Shown: one piece after another, positions 14,933 through 21,221 of the stretch | How positions within the stretch are numbered: the first letter of the stretch is position 1 | Layout: every line of letters starts with the position of its first letter | DNA from: an uncultured Brevundimonas sp. | Lineage (GTDB): Bacteria > Pseudomonadota > Alphaproteobacteria > Caulobacterales > Caulobacteraceae | DNA length: 22,258 bases | Assembly (NCBI GenBank): GCA_946885435.1 | Contig: CAMPGL010000015.1 | Span: 1-22,258 of the forward strand | Direction: 5' to 3' | Made by a program: the position numbers and the translations under genes | Notes under the pieces: generated by a model | The model's input: only the letters and a program-made list of their open reading frames with translations | Database searches by the model: none | What the model was told of the DNA's origin: nothing

Positions 14933-15135
14933 GTTCCCGACAACTCGCAGTGCGCATGGCCCGTTCGGCCGGTTCAAGGCGAAGAGACCGCGAACGGCCC
15001 TCAGTGAGGTCCGGCCCCGCGGCGGGGAACGTCCAGGTTCATGGCGCGCGCATCCGGGGGACGGGCTCCCGGACGGCCCAGGAACGAAGCCGCCGACAGG
15101 CCTGACCGGCCGGGCGCGACACGCGGTATCGGTGA
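14933..15135 (+). other. Long, structured 5' leader of the DUF4167 gene
   Basis: This non-coding stretch between prmC and DUF4167 can fold into several stems: GGCCCGTTCG (14958-14967) with CGAACGGCCC (14991-15000), one mismatch, and an inner CGGT/ACCG extension; CCCCG/CGGGG (15016-15028 area); and TCCGGG (15053-15058) with CCCGGA (15068-15073). It has no similarity that I recognise to a known riboswitch or leader. It could be a regulatory leader, or a small RNA processed from it. High GC alone makes stems likely, so confidence is modest. Confidence 0.35.
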
Positions 15136-15139
15136 ATGA
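15041..15139 (+). CDS. Possible 32-codon upstream reading frame coupled to DUF4167
   Basis: An ATG at 15041 opens a frame of 32 codons rich in Arg, Gly and Pro whose stop TGA (15137-15139) overlaps the DUF4167 ATG (15136-15138) in the same ATGA manner as true gene pairs in this window. The ribosome binding site is poor: AGG 3 bases away or GGGGA 12 bases away. Chance open frames are common at this GC content, so it may not be translated. Confidence 0.25.
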   Translation: MARASGGRAPGRPRNEAADRPDRPGATRGIGE

Positions 15140-15972
15140 GAGACTTCAAGGGCATGAAGCGGCAACGGGGCCGCAATCGGCGCTCCGGCGGCGGCCAGAG
15201 CGGCGGCCAGAGCAACAACCCGAACCGCTCGTTCGACTCCAACGGGCCCGAAGGCATCAAGGTCCGCGGCAACGCCCAGACCGTTTATGAGCGCTATCAG
15301 CAGCTGGCGCGCGACGCGACGTCGTCGGGCGACCGCATCCTGGCCGAGAACTATCTCCAGCACGCCGAGCACTATTTCCGCCTGCTGCGCATCATGCAGC
15401 CGAACCGGCCGGTGACCGAGATCGCCGCGCGCGAAGGCCTCGGCCAGGGCTTCGATATCGATTTCGAAGACGAATCCGGCGCACAGGCCGCCCAGTTCGC
15501 CGCCGAAGCCGCCCGGGCCGAAGCTCAGGCCCAGCAGCAACAGCAACAGGCCCAGCAGAACCAGCCGCGGGAGCGGGACCGCGACCGGGACCGGGATCGC
15601 GACAACCGCGAACCTCGCGAGGCGCGCGAGGGAGCCGATGATCGCTCGGAAGCCCGCAGCGAGGAGCGCGAGGACGGCGAGGCCCGCGAGAGCGGCCGCC
15701 GCGAGTCGCGCCGCGAACGCTACGAGCGGCGCAAGCAGGAACGCTACAGCCGCGACGGCGACCAGGCCGAAGGCGCCGCCGATCCCATGCCGGTGATCGA
15801 GCCGGAAGCCCGCCCGGAGCCCCGCGAGGAGCGCGGGGCTGAGCACATGCCGAGCTTCCTGACCCGGTCGGCGACGCCGACGGCCGAGCCGGCTGGCGAA
15901 GACACGCCCGCGCCGCGCAAGCGCGGACGGCCGAAGAAGGCCGAAACCGTCGCGGCCGACGAAGAGGCCTGA
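15136..15972 (+). CDS. DUF4167 protein with RG-rich head, low-complexity tail and AT-hook-like motif
   Basis: A 278-residue protein. Residues 7-30 are rich in Arg and Gly (MKRQRGRNRRSGGG), residues about 33-112 form the conserved DUF4167 domain with NAQTVYERYQQLARDA and ENYLQHAEHYFRLL, then come a Gln-rich run (131-143), five Arg-Asp repeats (147-156), a long Arg/Glu-rich segment (158-205) and an acidic/proline tail. RKRGRPKK (261-268) matches the AT-hook core (RGRP) that binds the minor groove of AT-rich DNA. The whole suggests a nucleic-acid-binding protein, with RNA binding through the RG head and DNA binding through the hook, but no function is known to me. The start at 15136 is uncertain; Met7 at 15154 gives MKRQRGR, the more usual family beginning. 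prmC lies upstream, a common pairing in alphaproteobacteria. Confidence 0.87.
   Translation: MRDFKGMKRQRGRNRRSGGGQSGGQSNNPNRSFDSNGPEGIKVRGNAQTVYERYQQLARDATSSGDRILAENYLQHAEHYFRLLRIMQPNRPVTEIAAREGLGQGFDIDFEDESGAQAAQFAAEAARAEAQAQQQQQQAQQNQPRERDRDRDRDRDNREPREAREGADDRSEARSEEREDGEARESGRRESRRERYERRKQERYSRDGDQAEGAADPMPVIEPEARPEPREERGAEHMPSFLTRSATPTAEPAGEDTPAPRKRGRPKKAETVAADEEA
15574..15603 (+). repeat. Six-base coding repeat encoding (Arg-Asp)5
   Basis: Five consecutive six-base units of the form CGN-GAC/GAT encode RDRDRDRDRD inside the DUF4167 gene. Codons vary between units, so the repeat is selected at protein level or is old. The Gln-rich stretch just before it (15526-15564) is similarly repetitive. 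Confidence 0.7.
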
Positions 15973-15998
15973 CCTAAAGCTCAAAGGAGCGGGCGACC

Positions 15999-16718
15999 GT
16001 GTGGGGCCTGGCCAATCCTGACCGCTTCATGCGCCTGACGCGCGGCTGGGGCCTCGCGCTGGGCCTCATGGCCGCTGTCCTGATCGCCTGGGCCCTGTGG
16101 CTCGGCTTCATCGCGCCCGAGGACTACCAGCAGGGCGACACCGTCCGGATCATGTTCGTGCACGTCCCGGCCGCCTGGGTCGCCCTGGCGGCCTATGTGG
16201 GACTCGGCGCGGCGAGCTTTTCCGCCTTCGTGTGGCGACACAACCTGGCTGAGGCCGCGGCCAAGACCTGCGCGCCTCTCGGCGCGGCCTTCACGGTCCT
16301 GGCCCTGATCACCGGATCGCTTTGGGGCCGACCCATGTGGGGCGCCTGGTGGGTGTGGGACGCCCGGCTGACGTCGGTGGTGGTGCTGCTGCTCTTCTAC
16401 CTCGGTTGCATCGCCCTGCGGGCGGCGATGGACGACGAGACGCGCGGAGGTCGGGCGGCGGCGATCCTGGCCATGGTGGGGCTGGTGAACCTGCCGATCG
16501 TGAAATTCTCCGTGGACTGGTGGAGCACCCTGCACCAGCCGGCCTCGGTGTTCCGCGCCGACGGACCGACCATGACGGCCGAATATCTGTGGCCTCTGCT
16601 GCTGATGGGGCTGGGCTACAGCCTGGCCTTCGGCGCCCTGTGGATCACCGCGATCCGCACGGAGGTGGTCCGGCGCCGGGTCGCGGTGCGCGCGGCGCGG
16701 CTGGCGGGAGACGCCTGA
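15999..16718 (+). CDS. ccmC: Heme exporter protein C (cytochrome c maturation)
   Basis: A 239-residue, six-helix membrane protein of the heme handling family. It carries the tryptophan-rich motif WGAWWVWD (114-121) and the two external histidines expected to ligate heme, His55 in FVHVP and His179 in TLHQP, spaced as in E. coli CcmC (His60 and His184). CcmC loads heme onto CcmE in the periplasm for System I cytochrome c maturation. The start is GTG at 15999 with AAGGAG about 9 bases upstream. Its stop overlaps ccmD by one base (TGATG). The ccmA and ccmB genes that normally precede it are not in this window; the gene upstream is DUF4167, 26 bases away, so the two may be cotranscribed. Confidence 0.95.
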   Translation: MWGLANPDRFMRLTRGWGLALGLMAAVLIAWALWLGFIAPEDYQQGDTVRIMFVHVPAAWVALAAYVGLGAASFSAFVWRHNLAEAAAKTCAPLGAAFTVLALITGSLWGRPMWGAWWVWDARLTSVVVLLLFYLGCIALRAAMDDETRGGRAAAILAMVGLVNLPIVKFSVDWWSTLHQPASVFRADGPTMTAEYLWPLLLMGLGYSLAFGALWITAIRTEVVRRRVAVRAARLAGDA

Positions 16719-16867
16719 TGCTCGACCTCGATATGGGACGCTACGGCTTTTACGTCTGGGGCTCCTATGGGATCACCGCCCTGGTCCTCGGCGGGTTGGC
16801 GGTGAAGGTCTGGCTCGACGCCCGCCGCGCCCGGCGCGCGCTGGATGAGACGGAGCCGCGCCCGTGA
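16718..16867 (+). CDS. ccmD: Heme exporter protein D, small membrane subunit
   Basis: A 49-residue single-pass membrane protein starting at ATG 16718 in the TGATG junction with ccmC. MGRYGFYVWGSYGITALVLG is the hallmark CcmD sequence: an aromatic N-terminal part (residues 6-17) followed by one helix (about 15-34) and a basic tail with RRARRALDE. CcmD links CcmC, CcmE and CcmAB during release of holo-CcmE. Frames extending upstream to 16322 lie inside ccmC and are shadow frames. Its stop overlaps ccmG by GTGA. Confidence 0.92.
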   Translation: MLDLDMGRYGFYVWGSYGITALVLGGLAVKVWLDARRARRALDETEPRP

Positions 16868-17382
16868 GGCCCTGGTACCCGCTCCTGATCCTGGTGCTGG
16901 TCGCGGGCATCTGGATCTACATGCGCCAGGGGCCCGCGCCGGCCGAGACGCTGCAGGTCGGCCGCACCCTGCCCGAGGTGACCGTGATTCCCCTGGCGGG
17001 GGGCGATCCGCGCCCGCTGTCCGAGGAGGTGGTGGGCGTCACCGTGGTCAACGTCTTCGCCAGCTGGTGCGCACCCTGCCGGGCCGAGCATCCGGTGCTG
17101 CAGCAGTTGAGCCGCGAGGGCGTGCGCATCGTCGGCCTCGCCTACCGGGACGAGCCGGCCAACACCCAGGCCTTCCTGACCGAGCTCGGCGATCCCTACT
17201 TCCGTGTCGTGACCGACCCGCAAGGGACGACGGATACGCCGCTGGGCCTGGCCGGAGCGGTGCCCCAGACCTTCGTGGTGGCGGCCGACGGCGAGGTTCT
17301 GTTCCGCCATTCCGGGCCGCTGGTCGGCACGGACGGCGAGACGGCCCTGGCCGAAATCCGAGACCTGGCGGGCCCGCGTTAA
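16864..17382 (+). CDS. ccmG: Thiol:disulfide interchange protein CcmG/DsbE
   Basis: A 172-residue membrane-anchored thioredoxin-fold protein. The N-terminal anchor spans residues 5-20; the active site is FASWCAPC with Cys69 and Cys72, and the cis-proline lies in GAVPQTF (Pro134). CcmG keeps apocytochrome c cysteines reduced in the periplasm for heme attachment. It starts with GTG at 16864, overlapping ccmD by 4 bases, and ends at TAA 17380-17382, where a hairpin begins. The acidic residue typical near the active site of CcmG proteins (RAEHP, Glu75) is present. Confidence 0.94.
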   Translation: MRPWYPLLILVLVAGIWIYMRQGPAPAETLQVGRTLPEVTVIPLAGGDPRPLSEEVVGVTVVNVFASWCAPCRAEHPVLQQLSREGVRIVGLAYRDEPANTQAFLTELGDPYFRVVTDPQGTTDTPLGLAGAVPQTFVVAADGEVLFRHSGPLVGTDGETALAEIRDLAGPR

Positions 17383-17410
17383 CCCTTTATTCGAAAGGGT
17401 TTCGTTAACC
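17378..17410 (+). terminator. Hairpin flanked by two TTAACC motifs after ccmG
   Basis: AACCCTTT (17381-17388) and AAAGGGTT (17394-17401) form an 8-base perfect stem with a 5-base loop directly at the ccmG stop, followed by TTCGTT, a weak T-rich tract, so it can end the ccm transcript. Two GTTAAC palindromes flank it (17378-17383 and 17404-17409), each within TTAACC, which resembles the half-site of the CtrA cell-cycle regulator. The region is only 36 bases long and precedes the 84-residue gene, so it may serve as both terminator and promoter element. Confidence 0.5.
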
Positions 17411-17418
17411 ACGTTTGC

Positions 17419-17673
17419 ATGACCGCGCCGATCCGTCCGGGCCTGACCCCACAGCTTCAGCCGATGCCTGGGGCGACCAAGAGCCCTGCCGCGCTCGCGG
17501 CCCAGCGGGCCTTCTTCCAGGCTGCCCTGCAGCAGGCGGGCGCGCCCCAGGCCGCGCAACCGGCCGCTCCTGCCGCCCCGCCCGTCCGCGCCGCCGCGCC
17601 GGCGGCTGCGCCCAATGCGAGCGAAAGCGCGCCCCTGCCCCGGCCGGGCCTGCACCTCGACATTCGGGTCTGA
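17419..17673 (+). CDS. Small Ala/Pro/Gln-rich protein, function unknown
   Basis: An 84-residue protein. The first part (TKSPAALAAQRAFFQAALQQAG, residues 20-41) looks like an amphipathic helix; then comes an Ala/Pro-rich linker (residues 42-66) and a short conserved-looking end PRPGLHLDIRV. No signal peptide or membrane segment. The ATG is preceded by no Shine-Dalgarno sequence, so it could be translated from a leaderless or weakly led message. I do not recognise a family; support for a real gene is its independent position 36 bases after ccmG, the absence of a competing frame and its patterned ends. It may be a small soluble interaction partner. Confidence 0.5.
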   Translation: MTAPIRPGLTPQLQPMPGATKSPAALAAQRAFFQAALQQAGAPQAAQPAAPAAPPVRAAAPAAAPNASESAPLPRPGLHLDIRV

Positions 17674-17709
17674 CCTCGCGGCCGGTGGCGGGCTGTCGCT
17701 CCAAAACAC

Positions 17710-17735
17710 ACCGCCAAACCGCCAAATACCGCCAA
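17710..17735. repeat. Three copies of ACCGCCAA
   Basis: ACCGCCAA occurs at 17710-17717, 17718-17725 and 17728-17735, the first two directly adjacent and the third after two bases. The tract is less GC-rich than its surroundings. It lies in the 225-base region between the 84-residue gene and the end of the opposing marR gene, where I see no gene. It could be a small binding-site array or a simple repeat. Confidence 0.6.
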
Positions 17736-17745
17736 GCCGTCACGG

Positions 17746-17762
17746 GAGGCCGTGCCGGCCTC
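17746..17762. terminator. Palindromic hairpin between converging genes
   Basis: GAGGCC (17746-17751) and GGCCTC (17757-17762) pair perfectly with a 5-base loop. It lies between the converging 84-residue and marR genes and could act as a weak bidirectional terminator; no T-run follows on either strand. Confidence 0.3.
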
Positions 17763-17898
17763 TGGCTTCATGTCGCGGTGCGGCGAGATCATCGGCCCAG
17801 TCTAAGCGCCGCCTCGACACCGAGCGTCGGCGACACTGACTTTCGGCCAAGCACAGGAACGCGCGCGGAATTTTTCCGACAGATGCGGGCGCCGGGGT

Positions 17899-18441
17899 TC
17901 AGGTGTTCCCGCTCGAGGCCCCTGGCTCGGCCGCCGCCTCCGCCGCCTTGCGCTTCTTCGGCTTGTCCTTGGCCGGTTTCGCCTCGGGCTCCGCGGCGGA
18001 GCCTTCGCCCAGCCGGGTCAGGAGCTTGAGGAAGCCTTCGCGCTTAGGCTTGGGCAGCAGAGACAGGATGCGCTTGTCGGCCGCCTTCACCCGTGGGCGC
18101 ATGATCTCAAGCGCCTCACGGCCCGCGGCCGTCACCCGCACGGTCTTGGCCCGGCCGTCGGTGGCGGAGCGTTCGCGCTCGAGCAGGCCCTTGGCGATCA
18201 TCCGGGCGGTGAGTTCCGCCAGGGTGGAACGGTCGATGCCGGTGGCCGTGACCAGGTCGGTCTGCGACGGCGCCTCAAGTTCGGCGGCCGCAGCCAGCAG
18301 GGCGAACTGGCGCTGGGTCAGGGCGCCGGAGCCTGTTTCCTCGGCGAAGACGCCGAGCGCGGCCTGCAGGGCGCGGTGGAGAAGATGACTCGGAGAATCG
18401 GCCAGAGCGCCGCTCGCCTTGCGTTTACCGGACTTGGCCAT
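17899..18441 (-). CDS. MarR family transcriptional regulator with basic C-terminal tail
   Basis: A 180-residue MarR-type winged helix-turn-helix protein. Dimer helices flank the DNA-binding core: LTQRQFALLAAAAEL (41-55), PSQTDLVTATGIDRSTLAELTARM (58-81) as helix-turn-helix and the wing LLERERSATDGRAKTVRVT (86-104). MarR proteins repress nearby genes and release DNA on ligand binding. The last 33 residues (148-180) are an Ala/Lys/Glu tail with PKKRKAAEAAAEP, resembling histone H1-like tails, uncommon for MarR proteins. GGGAG lies about 6 bases before the ATG. It is downstream of yciB on the same strand, with 91 bases between, so it probably has its own promoter. The target is unknown. Confidence 0.9.
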   Translation of the reverse strand: MAKSGKRKASGALADSPSHLLHRALQAALGVFAEETGSGALTQRQFALLAAAAELEAPSQTDLVTATGIDRSTLAELTARMIAKGLLERERSATDGRAKTVRVTAAGREALEIMRPRVKAADKRILSLLPKPKREGFLKLLTRLGEGSAAEPEAKPAKDKPKKRKAAEAAAEPGASSGNT

Positions 18442-18532
18442 GCCGTGCTCCCAAGCGTGACTGATCCGGGCACGGTGTTTCGCATGCGGAAGGCTCAGGA
18501 CGGCGACAGGCCTGCGTCAGGCGCGTGACGGT

Positions 18533-19204
18533 CTAGGGGGCGGTGTCCGGCTGGGTCGGCGCCATCGGATCGGACGGCTCGTCGTCCTTCACCATGTTGC
18601 GCATGATCAGAGGAATGTTCGACAGGCCGAACACGGACGAGGCGATCCAAAGCACGCCCCGGAAACTGACCCAGACGTCGGCCGGGTCGACGTTCGAGCG
18701 ACCGAGCTGGCCTGCGGCCCAGGCGACGAGCGCCTCGTTGCGGACCAGTTCGTTGACGATGGCCACGCCGGCGAAAAACAGGCCGTAGCGGATCGTCAGG
18801 ATGGTCCAGGCCCGGTCGTTGATCGGAATGACCGTGCCCAACAGGGCCTTGAGCGGCTGCTTCTTCATCCAGGCGCCGCCCAAGAGCGCGATCGCCAGCC
18901 CGGTGTTGAGCGCCGTCACCTTGATCTTCACCCAGATGTCGTCCTGCGTCAGAACGGTCAGAAGACCGAAGACCAGGGCGAAGCCGCCCACGATCAGCGG
19001 CAGCAAGGCCAGGCGCTTCTCGACGATCAGCCCCACCGCCACGCCGATGGCCGAGCCCGCGACCAGCACCCAGGTGGCGTTGATGAGAGCCTCGTCGCCA
19101 TCCATTCCGCGCGCGATGCGGAGGAAGGCGAAGGTCAGGGCGAAGGCCAGCAGGCCCCCGAAGTCGACCGCCTGACGCAGGCCGGAGTGGGACTTGGCGC
19201 TCAT
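18533..19204 (-). CDS. yciB: Inner membrane-spanning protein YciB (septation protein A family)
   Basis: A 223-residue polytopic membrane protein with about six hydrophobic segments (roughly 14-31, 43-62, 67-85, 97-113, 134-151, 180-200). The family motif around QDDIWVKIKVTALN (87-100) matches the intracellular septation protein A/YciB family, though the usual Lys-Pro-Thr is Lys-Val-Thr here. YciB influences envelope and septum synthesis in enterobacteria and Shigella spreading; the mechanism is not clear. Its ATG overlaps the ftsY stop by 4 bases, so it is cotranscribed and translationally coupled with ftsY. The C-terminal tail is acidic and proline-rich. Confidence 0.92.
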   Translation of the reverse strand: MSAKSHSGLRQAVDFGGLLAFALTFAFLRIARGMDGDEALINATWVLVAGSAIGVAVGLIVEKRLALLPLIVGGFALVFGLLTVLTQDDIWVKIKVTALNTGLAIALLGGAWMKKQPLKALLGTVIPINDRAWTILTIRYGLFFAGVAIVNELVRNEALVAWAAGQLGRSNVDPADVWVSFRGVLWIASSVFGLSNIPLIMRNMVKDDEPSDPMAPTQPDTAP

Positions 19205-20145
19205 CGCGTATCCTCGGGAAGTCCGACCAGGGAGCGGGCGAAGGCGCGGGCGTCAAACGGCTGGAGATCGTCGATCCCCTCGCCCACGCCGATCAGCTTG
19301 ATCGGGGCGTCCGAGGCCTGGGCCACCGGCACCAGGACCCCGCCCCGCGCGGTTCCATCCAGCTTGGTCATCACCAGACCAGATACGTAGGCGGTGCGGC
19401 CAAAGATCTGCTCCTGCGCCAGAGCATTGCGCCCCACCGTGGCGTCGAGGACCAGCAGGGTCTCGTGCGGGGCGTCCGGATCGATCTTCTTGAGGACGCG
19501 GACGACCTTCAGAAGCTCGTCCATCAGCGCCTGCTTGTTCTGCAGCCGGCCGGCGGTATCGATGAGCACGACGTCGAAGCCTTCGGTCTTCGCCTTGGTG
19601 AAGGCGTCGAAAGCGAGCCCGGCGGCGTCCGCGCCCTGGCGGCGGGCCTCGAAATGGGCGCCGGCGCGTTCGGCCCAGATCTTCAGCTGTTCGACGGCGG
19701 CGGCGCGGAAGGTGTCGCCGGCCACCACCATGACCTTGGCGCCCTCGCGGGTCAGCTTGGCGGCGATCTTGCCGAGCGTGGTGGTCTTGCCCGAGCCGTT
19801 CACGCCCACGAACAGGACCACATAGGGACGCGGGCCCGACAGGGGATCGAAGTCAGCTTGGCGCGGCAGAAGCTCGGCGGCCACGGCGTCGGCCAGCGCT
19901 GTGCGCACCTCGGTCTCGTCAGACGCCTTGCCGAAGCGAAGCTCGCCGAAGCGGGCGGCGATCCGCGCGGCGGCGGCCGGGCCGAGGTCGGCCTCGATCA
20001 GCTCCTCCTCCAGGGCGTCCAGCTGGGCGGCGGTCAGGGGCTCGCGCGTGGCGAAGGCCTGGACCACCTGTTCGGACATCTGTTTCGAGGAGCGCGACAG
20101 CCCCTCGGTCAGGCGCGAGAACCAGCCGCCCTTCTTCTCGGCCAT
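19201..20145 (-). CDS. ftsY: Signal recognition particle receptor FtsY
   Basis: A 314-residue SRP GTPase that docks ribosome-nascent chain-SRP complexes at the membrane and hands them to SecYEG. The N domain (about 20-95) is followed by the G domain with GVNGSGKTT (114-122), DTFRAAA (144-150), DTAGR (196-200), TKLDG (260-264) and the closing GVGE (286-289). The acidic A domain of E. coli FtsY is nearly absent; only a short basic/amphipathic head (MAEKKGGWFSRLTEGL) remains, as is usual for alphaproteobacteria. It lies 2 bases downstream of the PfkB gene and overlaps yciB by 4 bases, forming one operon. Confidence 0.96.
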   Translation of the reverse strand: MAEKKGGWFSRLTEGLSRSSKQMSEQVVQAFATREPLTAAQLDALEEELIEADLGPAAAARIAARFGELRFGKASDETEVRTALADAVAAELLPRQADFDPLSGPRPYVVLFVGVNGSGKTTTLGKIAAKLTREGAKVMVVAGDTFRAAAVEQLKIWAERAGAHFEARRQGADAAGLAFDAFTKAKTEGFDVVLIDTAGRLQNKQALMDELLKVVRVLKKIDPDAPHETLLVLDATVGRNALAQEQIFGRTAYVSGLVMTKLDGTARGGVLVPVAQASDAPIKLIGVGEGIDDLQPFDARAFARSLVGLPEDTR

Positions 20146-20147
20146 GA

Positions 20148-21143
20148 TCAGATCAGGCCTTCGGCTTCGGCGAGAGCCTTCAGCGACACCAGCGGGCGCG
20201 GCCCCCAGTGGGCGATGACTTCGGCGGCCGCCAGCGAGCCCAGCTTGCCGCAGGTCTCCAGCGGCAGGCCGCGCGCCAGGCCGAGCAGGAAGCCGGCGGC
20301 GTACTGATCCCCGGCGCCGGTGGTGTCGACCACCTTGTCGACCGGATAGGCGGCGACCTCGACCCGCTGCTCGTCGCGGACGATGACCGAGCCCTTTTCG
20401 CTGCGGGTGACGGCGGCGACCTCGACGATGGGACGCAGCCGGGCCAGGGCCGCCTCGAAGTCGGTTTCCTGGAACAGGCTGAGCAGTTCGGCCTCATTGG
20501 CCAGGACGATGTCCACCGAGCTCTCGATGAACGGCAGGAGTTCGTCGCGCCAGCGGTCGACCACGAAGGTGTCCGAGAGCGTTACCGCCACCCGGCGGCC
20601 GGCCGTGTGGGCGATCTCGGCGGCGCGCACGAAGGCCGCGCGGGCGTCGGCCGGGTCGAACAGATAGCCTTCCAGATAGAGAATCTCGGAGTTGCGCACG
20701 AGGTCGGCGTCGATGTCGTCGGGCGTCAGCTGGTTGGCGGCGCCCAGGAAGGTCGACATGGTCCGCTGGCCGTCGCCGGTCACATTGATGAGCGAGCGGC
20801 CCGTGGCCGGGCCCGAGGACAGATAGGCGGTGTCGAAGGTCGCGCCGATCGCCTGCATGTCGTGGCGGAAAACCTGGCCCAGCTGGTCCTCAGCGACCTT
20901 CCCGATATAGGCCGCCCGGCCGCCAAAGGACGCGGCGCCCGCGATCGTGTTGCCGGCCGAGCCGCCCGAAGCCTCCACGCCCGCGGCCATGGCCGCGTAG
21001 AGGCTGACGGCGCGGGCCTCGTCGATGAGCATCATCGAGCCCTTCACCAGGCCCTCGCGTTCGAGGAAGGCGTCATCGCAGGGGGCCAGAACGTCGACGA
21101 TGGCGTTGCCGACGGCGCAGAGGTCGTGAGTGGTTTCGGTCAT
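20148..21143 (-). CDS. PfkB-family sugar/nucleoside kinase, adenosine kinase-like
   Basis: A 331-residue ribokinase-fold kinase. Features are GNAIVDVLA (12-20), the substrate loop GGSAGNTIAGAASFGG (60-75), the insertion region around TMSTFLGAANQL and the signature DTTGAGDQYAAGF (273-285), with Asp279 as the catalytic base. In alphaproteobacteria such proteins next to ftsY are commonly annotated as adenosine kinase; ribokinase or other PfkB specificity cannot be excluded from sequence alone. It is the first gene of the minus-strand kinase-ftsY-yciB operon and is divergent from the ATP-grasp gene with a 78-base gap. Confidence 0.9.
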   Translation of the reverse strand: MTETTHDLCAVGNAIVDVLAPCDDAFLEREGLVKGSMMLIDEARAVSLYAAMAAGVEASGGSAGNTIAGAASFGGRAAYIGKVAEDQLGQVFRHDMQAIGATFDTAYLSSGPATGRSLINVTGDGQRTMSTFLGAANQLTPDDIDADLVRNSEILYLEGYLFDPADARAAFVRAAEIAHTAGRRVAVTLSDTFVVDRWRDELLPFIESSVDIVLANEAELLSLFQETDFEAALARLRPIVEVAAVTRSEKGSVIVRDEQRVEVAAYPVDKVVDTTGAGDQYAAGFLLGLARGLPLETCGKLGSLAAAEVIAHWGPRPLVSLKALAEAEGLI

Positions 21144-21221
21144 GGCCCGCGATTAGCCTTTTGACGCCCCGCTCGCCAGTGCGGGCTTCAAATCCGCGGG
21201 AAGCCGCGCCAGAAGGCGGCC

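Noticed and set aside
13804..15105. A 433-codon plus-strand frame running through the yihY/prmC divergent region.
   Set aside because: It is out of frame with prmC, which has all its motifs including NPPY, and its product is Arg/Gly/Pro-rich low complexity.
15526..15606. CAG/CGGGAC-type repeats as a CRISPR or mobile-element remnant.
   Set aside because: They are in-frame codons for Gln and Arg-Asp repeats within the DUF4167 protein, with no spacers or element ends.
17866..17878. CGGAA-TTT-TTCCG hairpin downstream of marR as a terminator.
   Set aside because: The stem is only 5 pairs with a 3-base loop and no separate T-run; too weak to list as a feature.
21178..21200. A segment GGCTTCAAATCC resembling a tRNA T-arm.
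   Set aside because: No cloverleaf, acceptor stem or anticodon arm could be fitted around it.
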